Source: ZC4RG42 sp036676355
Lineage (GTDB): Bacteria > Pseudomonadota > Gammaproteobacteria > Burkholderiales > SG8-39
DNA length: 64,000 bases
Direction of reading: 5' to 3'
Assembly: GCA_036676355.1 (NCBI GenBank)
Contig: JAKFDA010000072.1
Span: 1 to 64,000 of the forward strand
The position numbers were made by a program, and so were the translations under genes. A model generated the notes under the pieces. It searched no databases and had not been told where the DNA came from. It saw only the letters and a list, made by a program, of their open reading frames with translations. Shown here piece after piece: positions 35,109-42,924 of this stretch. Every line of letters begins with the position of its first letter. The first letter of the stretch is position 1.

Positions 35109-36395
35109 ATGCACAAGCATTTCAAAGCCGCCGCGCTGGCCCTTGCGGGCGTTCTCGCACTGTACGGCTGCGGCCAGCAAGAAGAAGCTTCGCAGGGCGA
35201 TGCGGGCACCGATGAGATCACCGTTGTGATCGGACACGTTGCGCCGCTGACGGGCAACATCGCGCATCTGGGCAAGGACAACGAGAACGGCGCGCGACTG
35301 GCCGTTGATGATCTGAACGCGCAACGCCTGAAGATCGACGGCAAGACGCTCAAGATCGAAATGGTCGGCGAAGACGATCAGGCCGACCCGAAAACGGCGA
35401 CCATCGTGGCGCAGAAGCTGGTTGATTCGCACGTCGTCGGCGTGGTCGGGCACCTGAACTCGGGCACGACCATCCCGGCGTCGCAAATCTATGCCAACGC
35501 CGGCATCCCGCAGATTTCGCCTTCGGCGACCAATCCGGTCTACACGCAGCAGGGATTCAAAACCGCGTTTCGTGTCATGTCGAACGACATTCAGCAGGGC
35601 TCGGTACTCGGCTCCTACGCGGTGCAGGGCCTCGACGCCGGGAAAATTGCCATCATCGACGATCGCACCGCCTATGGTCAGGGTCTTGCCGACGAGGTGG
35701 AGAAGGCCGCGAAGGCGGCCGGCGCCGAAATCGTTGCGCGCGAATTCACGCGCAACGATGCAACCGATTTTCGCGCCATTCTCACCAGCATCAAGGGGCA
35801 CGCTCCGGATGTCGTGTTTTACGGTGGCATGGACGCCCAGGCCGGACCGATGGCCAAACAGATGCGCCAGCTCGGCATGGACGCCAAATTCATGTCCGGC
35901 GACGGCGGCTGCTCGCCGGAGTTCATCAAGCTCGCCGGCGACGCGGCGGAAAACGCCTATTGTTCGCAGACCGGGCTGCCGCTGGCAAAAATGCCCAAGG
36001 GCGCCGACTTCGCGCGCCGTTATGAGGCGAAGTTCAACAGCCCGGTGCAGATCTACGCGCCGTATTCCTATGACGCGGTGCAGGTGCTGATCGGCGCGAT
36101 GGTGCGCGCGAATTCGATCGATCCGGTGAAATATCTGCCCGAAATCGGCAAGAGTAATTTCGAGGGCGTGAGCGGAAAGATCGAGTTCGATGGCAAGGGC
36201 GATTTGCGCCATGGTGCCGTAACGGTGTATCAAGTGCGTGACGGCAAGCTCACCGTGCGCGAAATCGCCGGCGGCGGAGCGATCGAACACGCGGCAGCGG
36301 CGGTGCAGGCAAACGTGGACGCTGCAAAGGAAGTCGGCGACAGCGCGGTGCGCGCGATGGGTGGCACGGTCAAGCCGGCGGCGGCCAAACCTTGA
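35109..36395 (+). CDS. livJ: Branched-chain amino acid ABC transporter, substrate-binding protein
   Basis: The periplasmic receptor of a LIV-type importer, 428 residues. The signal sequence ends in lipobox LALYGC (Cys21), so it is probably a lipoprotein held at the inner membrane. The type I periplasmic-binding fold begins DEITVVIGHVAPLTGNIAHL and includes GHLNSGTTIPASQIYANAGI and QGSVLGSYAV. The C-terminal tail (about 385-428) is Ala-rich and extra to the fold. It has its own promoter and is followed by a terminator, then livHMGF. Expression of the receptor apart from the membrane parts is common in this family. Confidence 0.93.
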   Translation: MHKHFKAAALALAGVLALYGCGQQEEASQGDAGTDEITVVIGHVAPLTGNIAHLGKDNENGARLAVDDLNAQRLKIDGKTLKIEMVGEDDQADPKTATIVAQKLVDSHVVGVVGHLNSGTTIPASQIYANAGIPQISPSATNPVYTQQGFKTAFRVMSNDIQQGSVLGSYAVQGLDAGKIAIIDDRTAYGQGLADEVEKAAKAAGAEIVAREFTRNDATDFRAILTSIKGHAPDVVFYGGMDAQAGPMAKQMRQLGMDAKFMSGDGGCSPEFIKLAGDAAENAYCSQTGLPLAKMPKGADFARRYEAKFNSPVQIYAPYSYDAVQVLIGAMVRANSIDPVKYLPEIGKSNFEGVSGKIEFDGKGDLRHGAVTVYQVRDGKLTVREIAGGGAIEHAAAAVQANVDAAKEVGDSAVRAMGGTVKPAAAKP

Positions 36396-36415
36396 TGAAT
36401 ACCGCCCTTTGCCAG

Positions 36416-36442
36416 AACGGCACCTGCGGGTGCCGTTTGTTT
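36416..36442 (+). terminator. Intrinsic terminator after livJ
   Basis: A perfect nine-base stem AACGGCACC / GGTGCCGTT with a TGCG tetraloop, followed by TGTTTA. The T-run is short, so termination may be partial, allowing read-through into livH. Confidence 0.75.
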
Positions 36443-36506
36443 ATCCACGATCGCTGTCCGAACGAAAAGAATGAGCGCGACGTGTGCGGAGCGCGAGGTC
36501 CTTTGC

Positions 36507-36535
36507 TTGCCTCATTCCGGTTCGCGCGTTATTAA
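36507..36535 (+). promoter_or_regulatory. Candidate promoter of livHMGF
   Basis: TTGCCT (36507-36512), a 17-bp spacer and TATTAA (36530-36535), located between the livJ terminator and livH, about 70 bp before the livH ATG. The boxes are moderate matches to the consensus. Confidence 0.45.
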
Positions 36536-36607
36536 GGCGCTCAGCGAGGTTTTACGGCAAAGGGCGCCGCGCACCGCGCGTCGCGACTCAACCGAACACT
36601 CGAAAAC

Positions 36608-37549
36608 ATGATTTTTCAGTTTGATATTCTGTTGCAACAGATCATTAACGGCATCGTGCTGGGCAGCGTGTATGCGTTGGTGGCGCTGGGCTACACCATG
36701 GTGTACGGTATTCTGGGTCTGATCAATTTTGCTCACGGTGACGTGGTCATGATCGGCGCGATGACCGCGCTCACCATCGCGACGGCCCTGCAGGCCATCG
36801 CGCCCGGCATGCCGAACGCGTTGGTGCTCCTCGTCGCCGTCGCAGGCGCCGCGCCTGTCTGCATGGCGCTGGGTTATACCATCGAACGCGTCGCCTACCG
36901 GCCGCTGCGCAACGCGCCGCGCCTTGCCCCGCTCATCACCGCCATCGGTATCTCCATGGTGCTGCAGGCCGCCGCGATGATGGTCTGGGGGCGCAACTAC
37001 TTCACTTTTCCCGAGTTGCTGCCGCATAACCCGATCGATGTTTTCGGCGCCACCATCACGCCCGTGCAGATCGCCATCGTAGGCCTTGCCGCATCGCTCA
37101 TGGCCGGACTCACGCTGATGGTGAATCGCACGCGTCTCGGCCGCGCGATGCGTGCGACGGCGGAGAACCAGCCGGTCGCCGCGTTGATGGGCGTGAACAT
37201 AAATGGAATCATCTCGCTGACGTTCATTATCGGTTCGGCGCTGGGTTGCATCGCCGGCGTGATGGTCGCAGCCAATTACAGCATCGCGCATTACTACATG
37301 GGCTTCGTGCTGGGACTGAAAGCGTTCATCGCCGCGGTACTGGGCGGCATCGGCAATCTGCAGGGCGCGATGCTCGGCGGCCTGTTGCTCGGATTGATCG
37401 AGAGCCTCGGCGCCGGTTACATGGGGTACTTCACCGGCGGTTTCCTCGGCAGCCACTATCAGGACGTGCTCGCATTCGTCGTCCTCATCATCGTGCTCAC
37501 CTTCCGGCCATCGGGACTGATGGGCGAACGTGTAGCGGAACGCGCATGA
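36608..37549 (+). CDS. livH: Branched-chain amino acid ABC transporter permease LivH
   Basis: One of the two membrane subunits of the LIV importer, 313 residues with about eight transmembrane segments. It begins MIFQFDILLQQIINGIVLGS and contains YALVALGYTMVYGILGLINF and the coupling-loop region RAMRATAENQPVAALMGVN that contacts the ATPases. The stop codon overlaps the first ATG of a tandem-repeat region (ATGA) that leads to livM. Confidence 0.95.
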   Translation: MIFQFDILLQQIINGIVLGSVYALVALGYTMVYGILGLINFAHGDVVMIGAMTALTIATALQAIAPGMPNALVLLVAVAGAAPVCMALGYTIERVAYRPLRNAPRLAPLITAIGISMVLQAAAMMVWGRNYFTFPELLPHNPIDVFGATITPVQIAIVGLAASLMAGLTLMVNRTRLGRAMRATAENQPVAALMGVNINGIISLTFIIGSALGCIAGVMVAANYSIAHYYMGFVLGLKAFIAAVLGGIGNLQGAMLGGLLLGLIESLGAGYMGYFTGGFLGSHYQDVLAFVVLIIVLTFRPSGLMGERVAERA

Positions 37550-37630
37550 GCGCGCTCCAGCGTAACGAAGACCGAGCGCGCATGAGCCTGCTCCGGCATG
37601 ATGAAGGTGAGCGCGCATGAGCGCGGTCGG
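37541..37630 (+). repeat. Tandem 35-bp imperfect repeat at the livH-livM junction
   Basis: Three units start with CGCGCATGAGC at 37541, 37577 and 37612. Units one and two continue with CTGCTCC-like, GAAG and GAG blocks and are about 35-36 bp long. The third is truncated or diverged after about 15 bp. The first unit overlaps the livH stop codon. Confidence 0.7.
37546..37620 (+). CDS. Possible 24-codon mini-ORF overlapping livH
   Basis: ATG 37546 overlaps the livH stop (ATGA) and opens a 24-codon frame ending at a TGA that itself overlaps the next ATG (37617). The product would be basic and internally repeated (RARMS...), because it is made of two copies of the 35-bp repeat. Whether it is translated is unknown. 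It may only serve translational coupling, or it may be a by-product of the duplication. Confidence 0.2.
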   Translation: MSALQRNEDRARMSLLRHDEGERA

Positions 37631-37730
37631 ACATCACGCCAACCGGGGGTGCACGAGCGTATTCCGGGGTGGCAAAGTCAAGGCGCGCAGCCGTTCGCCC
37701 GGAAATCAAAATTACGAGCGAGCGCTGTGA
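37617..37730 (+). CDS. Possible 37-codon mini-ORF overlapping livM start
   Basis: ATG 37617 overlaps the previous mini-ORF stop. The frame ends with TGA 37728-37730, which overlaps the livM GTG start (GTGA). The predicted peptide is basic (rich in Arg, Lys, Gly and Ser) with no recognisable family. Together with the preceding mini-ORF it would link livH to livM by an unbroken chain of four-base overlaps. Confidence 0.2.
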   Translation: MSAVGHHANRGCTSVFRGGKVKARSRSPGNQNYERAL

Positions 37731-38800
37731 ACGAGACGCTCGATCACCTCAAGCGCCATCCGCTCGCCAAGTGGGCGGGATTGCTGCTCGTTGCGGCGGC
37801 CTTGTTGCTGCTGCCTTTCGCCGTCGGTCAGGTCGGCGGACCGGCATGGGTGCGCGTGCTCGATTTTGCTTTGCTGTACGTCATGCTTGCGCTTGGCCTG
37901 AACATTGTCGTCGGCTTCGCCGGCCTGCTCGATCTGGGCTACATCGCTTTCTATGCGGTCGGCGCGTACAGCTATGCGCTGCTGGCGTCACCGCACTTCG
38001 GCCTGCATCTGCCGATCTGGGCGCTGCTGCCCATCGGCGCTGTGATCGCCGCGATATTCGGCGTGCTGCTCGGCGCGCCGGTATTGCGTCTGCGCGGCGA
38101 TTACCTGGCCATCGTCACGCTTGGTTTCGGCGAAATCATCCGCATCTTTCTCAACAACCTCAACGCACCGGTCAACATCACCAACGGCCCACAGGGTATT
38201 TCGCGTATCGATCCACTGACGATCGGCGATTTCGCGTTGAGCAAAAGCCAGACGTTCTGGGGCATCACCATCTCGGGCGTGCACTGGCACTACTATTTTT
38301 TCCTGTTGCTGGCGCTGCTCACGATTTTTATCTGCATACGACTGGAAGACTCGCGCATCGGCCGGGCCTGGGTGGCGATTCGCGAAGATGAAGTCGCGGC
38401 GAAGGCCATGGGCATCAATACGCGCAACATCAAATTGCTGGCGTTCGCCATGGGTGCGACGTTTGGCGGCGTGGCGGGCGGATTGTTCGCCGGCTTTCAG
38501 GGTTTCGTCAGCCCGGAGAGCTTTATTCTGATGGAATCGATCGTGGTGTTATGTGCGGTGGTGCTCGGCGGCATGGGCAACATTCCCGGCGTCATTATCG
38601 GCGCGATCATTCTTGCGACGCTGCCCGATCTGCTGCGTTACACCATCATGCCCGCGCAGCAGTATCTGTTCGGCCACCAGGTCATCGATCCGGAAGTGCT
38701 GCGCACGCTGTTGTTCGGTCTTGCGCTGGTGCTGGTGATGTTGTTCAGACCGGCTGGATTGTGGCCCTCGCAGGTGCGCAAGCGGGAACTTGCGCGGTGA
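37727..38800 (+). CDS. livM: Branched-chain amino acid ABC transporter permease LivM
   Basis: The second membrane subunit of the LIV importer, 357 residues. It has a short cytoplasmic N-terminus (VNETLDHLKRHPLAKWAG), about nine transmembrane segments, LNIVVGFAGLLDLGYIAFYA, and a coupling region near WVAIREDEVAAKAMGINTRN. The start GTG 37727 is chosen because similarity begins there. The frame is open further upstream to 37598, but that part encodes a low-complexity basic stretch from the repeat region. The stop overlaps livG (GTGA). Confidence 0.93.
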   Translation: MNETLDHLKRHPLAKWAGLLLVAAALLLLPFAVGQVGGPAWVRVLDFALLYVMLALGLNIVVGFAGLLDLGYIAFYAVGAYSYALLASPHFGLHLPIWALLPIGAVIAAIFGVLLGAPVLRLRGDYLAIVTLGFGEIIRIFLNNLNAPVNITNGPQGISRIDPLTIGDFALSKSQTFWGITISGVHWHYYFFLLLALLTIFICIRLEDSRIGRAWVAIREDEVAAKAMGINTRNIKLLAFAMGATFGGVAGGLFAGFQGFVSPESFILMESIVVLCAVVLGGMGNIPGVIIGAIILATLPDLLRYTIMPAQQYLFGHQVIDPEVLRTLLFGLALVLVMLFRPAGLWPSQVRKRELAR

Positions 38801-39564
38801 CCCTGTTTCTCGAAGCCCGCACCATCGTCAAACGTTTCGGCGGCTTGCAGGCGTTGAGCGATGTGTCGCTGTCGATCGAGCGCGGTCAGATCTACGGCCT
38901 GATCGGGCCGAACGGCGCCGGCAAGACCACGTTCTTCAACTGCCTCACCGGTCTGTATCAGCCCGACGGCGGCGAATTTCTGTTCGATGGCGCACCGCTG
39001 GATGTGAGTGCGCCGCATCAGGTCGCGAAGCACGGCATTGCCCGTACCTTCCAGAACATCCGCCTGTTCGCCAATATGAGCGCGGTCGAGAACGTCATGG
39101 TCGGCCGTCATGTGCGCACCCATGCCGGTGTTCTGGGCGCGGTGTTCCGCACGCGCCGTGCACGCGCGGAAGAGCGTGCGATCCACGAACGTGCGCTGGC
39201 GCTGCTCGATTATGTCGGCCTCTCGGCGCGACGACACGAGCTGGCCAGGCATTTGTCCTACGGCGACCAGCGCCGCCTCGAGATTGCGCGCGCACTCGCC
39301 ACCGAACCGAAGCTGCTGGCGCTGGACGAGCCGGCGGCGGGCATGAACGCGACCGAGCGCGAAGGGCTGCGTGCCCTGTTGTGCACGATTCGCGGCGATG
39401 GCGTGTCCTTGTTACTGATCGAGCACGACGTGGCGCTCGTAATGGGTTTATGCGATCGCGTCGCTGTGCTCGACTACGGCAAGAAAATCGCCGAAGGTCT
39501 GCCCGCGCAGGTGCAGTGCGATCCCGCTGTGATCGAAGCCTATCTGGGCGGGGTGGTCGGATGA
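38797..39564 (+). CDS. livG: Branched-chain amino acid ABC transporter ATPase LivG
   Basis: One of the two ATP-hydrolysing subunits, 255 residues. Walker A is GPNGAGKTTFFN (about 37-48), the signature is LSYGDQRRLEIARAL and Walker B is LLALDEPAAGMN, with switch histidine in LLIEHD. The start is GTG 38797, overlapping the livM stop by four bases. It ends overlapping livF in the same way (ATGA), giving near-equal synthesis of the ATPase pair. Confidence 0.95.
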   Translation: MTLFLEARTIVKRFGGLQALSDVSLSIERGQIYGLIGPNGAGKTTFFNCLTGLYQPDGGEFLFDGAPLDVSAPHQVAKHGIARTFQNIRLFANMSAVENVMVGRHVRTHAGVLGAVFRTRRARAEERAIHERALALLDYVGLSARRHELARHLSYGDQRRLEIARALATEPKLLALDEPAAGMNATEREGLRALLCTIRGDGVSLLLIEHDVALVMGLCDRVAVLDYGKKIAEGLPAQVQCDPAVIEAYLGGVVG

Positions 39565-40325
39565 CGTCGACGTGCCGGCGCGGCGCCGATGAGGCGCGTA
39601 ATGTCGAGGCAGCGCTGCTTAGCGTACGCGGTTTGCGCGTCGCATACGGCGGCATCCAGGCGGTGAAAGGGATCGATCTGGATGTGCATCGCGGCGAACT
39701 GGTGGCGCTCATCGGCGCCAACGGCGCAGGCAAAACCACCACGCTCAAGGCGCTGATGCGCATGCTGCCGTGGAAGAGCGGCACGGTGCGCTACGAGGAT
39801 AACGATCTTGCGACGTTGCCCTTGCACCGCCTGGCGTATCACGGACTGACGCTGGTGCCCGAGGGGCGCGGTGTTTTTGCACGCCTGAGCGTGGAAGAAA
39901 ATCTGGCGATGGGCGCCTTCAGTCGTCGCGACACACGCGAAATCGCGGGCGACGTCGAGCGCATGTACGGCCTGTTTCCGCGCCTCAAGGAACGGCGTAC
40001 GCAGTTGGCCGGTACCTTGTCCGGCGGCGAGCAGCAGATGCTCGCCATGGGTCGCGCGCTGATGTGCCGGCCGCAATTGCTTTTGCTCGATGAGCCGAGC
40101 ATGGGGTTGGCGCCGATTTTCGTGCAGCGCATATTCGAGGTGGTGCATGACATCAATCAGGCCGGCACCACCGTGTTGCTGGTGGAGCAGAATGCAAAAC
40201 TCGCGTTGCAACTTGCGGCGCGGGCCTACGTCATGGAGAGCGGGTCGATCACGCTGTCCGGCGATGCCAGACAGCTCGCGTGCGAACCGAAAGTGCGGGC
40301 GGCCTACCTAGGCGAAAGCGTTTAA
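39561..40325 (+). CDS. livF: Branched-chain amino acid ABC transporter ATPase LivF
   Basis: The second ATPase of the LIV importer, 254 residues. Walker A is GANGAGKTTTLK, the signature LSGGEQQMLAMGRAL, Walker B LLLLDEPSMGL, and switch VEQN. It has about 15 extra residues at the N-terminus compared with typical LivF (the family core starts LLSVRGLRVAYGG). Its TAA stop is also the left TTAA flank of the MITE-like element that follows, so the insertion is directly at the gene's end. Confidence 0.95.
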   Translation: MTSTCRRGADEARNVEAALLSVRGLRVAYGGIQAVKGIDLDVHRGELVALIGANGAGKTTTLKALMRMLPWKSGTVRYEDNDLATLPLHRLAYHGLTLVPEGRGVFARLSVEENLAMGAFSRRDTREIAGDVERMYGLFPRLKERRTQLAGTLSGGEQQMLAMGRALMCRPQLLLLDEPSMGLAPIFVQRIFEVVHDINQAGTTVLLVEQNAKLALQLAARAYVMESGSITLSGDARQLACEPKVRAAYLGESV

Positions 40326-40555
40326 GGGATGTCTGATTAAGTGCCGGGGGTGGTCACGAGTGCGGGACCGCGCAGCGGACTGTGATGGGCCGATTCGTTC
40401 GCGTTCCTTTGTGTGCCTTTGCGCTCGCGTCCGCTGAAGGGGCCCCTGCTTTCGCGCGCCGGCACATGGCTGTACGGGCGAGGGCAAAGCAATCAATCGC
40501 TTATGCGAAACGAACTGGTGATTGCCCTGATCCAACAACCTTAATCAGAGCTTCC
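40326..40555. mobile_element. MITE-like element with IS5-type ends and TTAA duplication
   Basis: A 230-bp non-coding element bounded by 16-bp inverted repeats: GGGATGTCTGATTAAG (40326-40341) and CTTAATCAGAGCTTCC (40540-40555). The inner ten bases are a perfect match. It is flanked on both sides by TTAA (40322-40325 and 40556-40559), which fits the YTAR target duplication of IS5-group transposons. The end sequence is also of the IS5 type (GGAAG...TAAG). There is no transposase inside. Internal blocks match the element at 15938-16068. The element fills nearly the whole gap between livF and the convergent reductase gene. Confidence 0.7.
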
Positions 40556-40565
40556 TTAAGATCGA

Positions 40566-41624
40566 TCAGCCGGCGTGCTTGCCCTTGGCCAGATCGGCCG
40601 CGGTGGTGAAGGAATCAGCGTGGAATTCTTCCAGCGGCAGCTTGCAGTCCTGATGAAAGTCATGCCGCGCCGCATCGACCATCGCCGGCGCACCGCAGGC
40701 GTAAACCTGATGACCGGATAGATCGGCAAAATCCTCCATCACCGCGCGATGAACGAATCCGGAGCGTCCGCCCCAGTTGTCTTCCGGCAGCGCATCGGAA
40801 ACGACGGGGACGAAGCGGAAGTTCGCGTGCTCGGCCGCCCACCGCTCGGCCAGGTCCGCCATGTACAGGTCCTTGGGGCGACGGCCGCCCCAGTACAGCA
40901 CCATGTCGCGCTGAATTGATTTCTGGAAAGCCGCTTCGAGGATCGCCTTGATGGGCGCGAAACCGGTGCCGCCGGCGACGAAGACGATCGGTTTGTCGCT
41001 GTCATCGCGTAGAAAGAAGGAACCCAGCGGTCCTTCGAAGCGCATGATCTCGCGCTCTTTCATGGTGTTGAACACATGCTCGGTAAATTTCCCGCCCGGC
41101 ACATGCCGCACGTGCAGCTGCACGGAAGCATCGTCGTGCGGCGCGTTCGCCATGGAAAAGCTCTTGCGCGTACCGTCCTTCAGAATGAATTCGATGTACT
41201 GGCCGGGCAGGAACTGCAGGCGCTCGTTGGCCGGCAGCGATAGATGCAGCACCGCGACGTCATCGGTGATCTTGTCGATTTTCTGCACCCGACAAGGCAG
41301 TTTCTTGACGACAATGTCTTTCACCGCGCCGATTTCGCGGCTCTCGATCACCAGGTCGGAGCGCGGACGGCCGACGCAGAACAGGGCGAAGCCGGCGGCG
41401 CGCTCCTCATCCGAGAGCGCGCTGTTCTGATAGGTGCCGTAGTCCATTTCGCCCTGCAGCAGTTTGCCCTTGCACGAGCCGCAGGCGCCGTTGCGGCAGC
41501 CATAAGGCAAATGAAAACCTTCATTCAGCGCGGCATGCAGGACGGTGTCGTCCTCTGTCATTTCGAAGCTGTTGCCGCTGGGTTGAATGGTGATTCGGTA
41601 GCTCATGTCCGGTGTAAGACTCAT
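40566..41624 (-). CDS. Ferredoxin-NAD(P)H reductase-type flavoprotein (CDP-6-deoxyglucoseen reductase-like)
   Basis: A 352-residue electron-transfer protein. The N-terminal plant-type [2Fe-2S] ferredoxin domain (about 8-95) has its cysteines in YGCRNGACGSCKG and LFCVGRPRSD. It is followed by an FAD-binding domain (KSFSMANAP) and an NAD(P)-binding domain (FVAGGTGFAPIKAI, YACGAP). The same architecture is found in CDP-6-deoxy-L-threo-D-glycero-4-hexulose-3-dehydrase reductases and in reductase parts of oxygenases. No oxygenase or deoxysugar genes are nearby, so the partner is unknown. The start may be ATG 41624 or ATG 41606. Confidence 0.85.
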   Translation of the reverse strand: MSLTPDMSYRITIQPSGNSFEMTEDDTVLHAALNEGFHLPYGCRNGACGSCKGKLLQGEMDYGTYQNSALSDEERAAGFALFCVGRPRSDLVIESREIGAVKDIVVKKLPCRVQKIDKITDDVAVLHLSLPANERLQFLPGQYIEFILKDGTRKSFSMANAPHDDASVQLHVRHVPGGKFTEHVFNTMKEREIMRFEGPLGSFFLRDDSDKPIVFVAGGTGFAPIKAILEAAFQKSIQRDMVLYWGGRRPKDLYMADLAERWAAEHANFRFVPVVSDALPEDNWGGRSGFVHRAVMEDFADLSGHQVYACGAPAMVDAARHDFHQDCKLPLEEFHADSFTTAADLAKGKHAG

Positions 41625-41729
41625 TAAAAAGGAACGGCGTCAGCGCCACACGCGTCCGTCCGGCGTTCAAAAGCACGGCAATTGCCGACGAGCGCCGCCC
41701 GGGATGCAAACATTCCCTAGAATTGCCAA

Positions 41730-42587
41730 ATGGAACGACTGTTGATCGTGGGCTGTGGTGACATTGCACGCCGCGCATTGCCGCGGCTGCGCGGGCGTTA
41801 TGCGGTGCGCGCCCTGGTACGTTCGGAACGGGACGTCGCTTCGTTGTGCGAGCAAGGCGTCGTGCCCATTCTGGCCGATCTCGACCGGCCGGAAACGTTG
41901 TTGCCATTGGCCGGCGTGGCGGAGGGCCTGTTGCATCTGGCGCCGCCGAACGCAGACGGCGAACGCGACGAACGAACCCGCAATCTCATTACAGCGCTAT
42001 CGCAGGGAATGTTACCACGCAGGGTGGTATACATCAGTACGAGCGGCGTGTACGGCGACTGCCGAGGTGAGTGGGTGGACGAAGCGCGGCCCCTCAACGC
42101 GCAGACCGCGCGGGCGCGCCGTCGCGTGGATGCCGAACTGGTGCTGTCGAACTGGGACGTCGAGACGGTGATACTGCGTGTGCCCGGCATTTATGCGAGC
42201 GATCGCCTGCCACTGGAACGTTTGCGCCGAGGCACGCCGGTACTGCGACCCAAGGACGACGTCTACACTAATCATGTGCATGCGGAAGATCTCGTCAGCG
42301 CGATCGTCGCATCGCTCGAACGCGCGCCGGCCGGCGCCGTCTATAACGTCAGCGACGACAGCGAAATGAAAATGGGCGAGTGGTTCGACTTCGTCGCCGA
42401 CCGTTTCGGTCTGGCCCGACCGCCGCGCGTGTCGCGCGTGCAAGCCGCGCAATGCGTGCCGCCTGCGCTGCTGTCGTTCATGAGCGAATCGCGCCGCCTG
42501 TCGAATCGCAGGATCAAGCAGGAGCTGGATTTTCGCTTTCGCTATCCGACGGTGCGCGACGGCGTGCCGTCGCCATTACGTCCGTGA
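41730..42587 (+). CDS. NAD(P)-binding epimerase/SDR-like protein (YeeZ type)
   Basis: A 285-residue extended short-chain dehydrogenase-like protein. The N-terminal nucleotide-binding loop is IVGCGDIARRALP (residues about 5-17). The active-site region is VYISTSGVYGD, although the usual downstream YxxxK pair is not obvious (ARARRRVDAE follows), as in other YeeZ-like proteins. The C-terminal part ends in NRRIKQELDFRFRYPT, typical of the group. Substrate unknown. It is followed after 7 bp by cutA and then dsbD, probably as one operon. Confidence 0.82.
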   Translation: MERLLIVGCGDIARRALPRLRGRYAVRALVRSERDVASLCEQGVVPILADLDRPETLLPLAGVAEGLLHLAPPNADGERDERTRNLITALSQGMLPRRVVYISTSGVYGDCRGEWVDEARPLNAQTARARRRVDAELVLSNWDVETVILRVPGIYASDRLPLERLRRGTPVLRPKDDVYTNHVHAEDLVSAIVASLERAPAGAVYNVSDDSEMKMGEWFDFVADRFGLARPPRVSRVQAAQCVPPALLSFMSESRRLSNRRIKQELDFRFRYPTVRDGVPSPLRP

Positions 42588-42594
42588 GGAAATC

Positions 42595-42924
42595 ATGTCG
42601 CCGCAGAACGTATTGATCATTTCCACCCTGCCCGATCGCGCCGCCGCCGAAACCGTCGCCGCAGCGCTGGTGCAGCGGCAGGCTGCCGCGTGCGTGAACA
42701 TCATGTCGCCGTGTATGTCGGTGTACCGCTGGAAGGGTGCGGTGGAGCGGGCCGAGGAGATTCCCATTTTTATCAAGACAACCGACGACCGTTATGAACT
42801 GGTGGAGCGCGTCGTGCGCGAGTTGCATCCCTACGAGTTGCCGGAGATCATCGCGCTGCCGATTCAGAGCGGTCTCCCGGCTTATCTCGAATGGGTGATG
42901 GCCGAAACACGAGCGGAAAATTAG
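42595..42924 (+). CDS. cutA: Divalent-cation tolerance protein CutA
   Basis: A 109-residue trimeric PII-like protein linked to copper tolerance. The family block is QRQAAACVNIMSPCMSVYRW, followed by KTTDDRYELVERVVRELHPY and ELPEIIALPI. In many proteobacteria cutA sits directly upstream of dsbD, as it does here (the dsbD ATG follows the cutA stop with no gap). Confidence 0.95.
   Translation: MSPQNVLIISTLPDRAAAETVAAALVQRQAAACVNIMSPCMSVYRWKGAVERAEEIPIFIKTTDDRYELVERVVRELHPYELPEIIALPIQSGLPAYLEWVMAETRAEN

Noticed and set aside
37598..37726. Upstream extension of livM to ATG 37598
   Set aside because: The extra 43 residues are low-complexity, basic and partly encoded by the tandem repeat; LivM similarity begins at GTG 37727.
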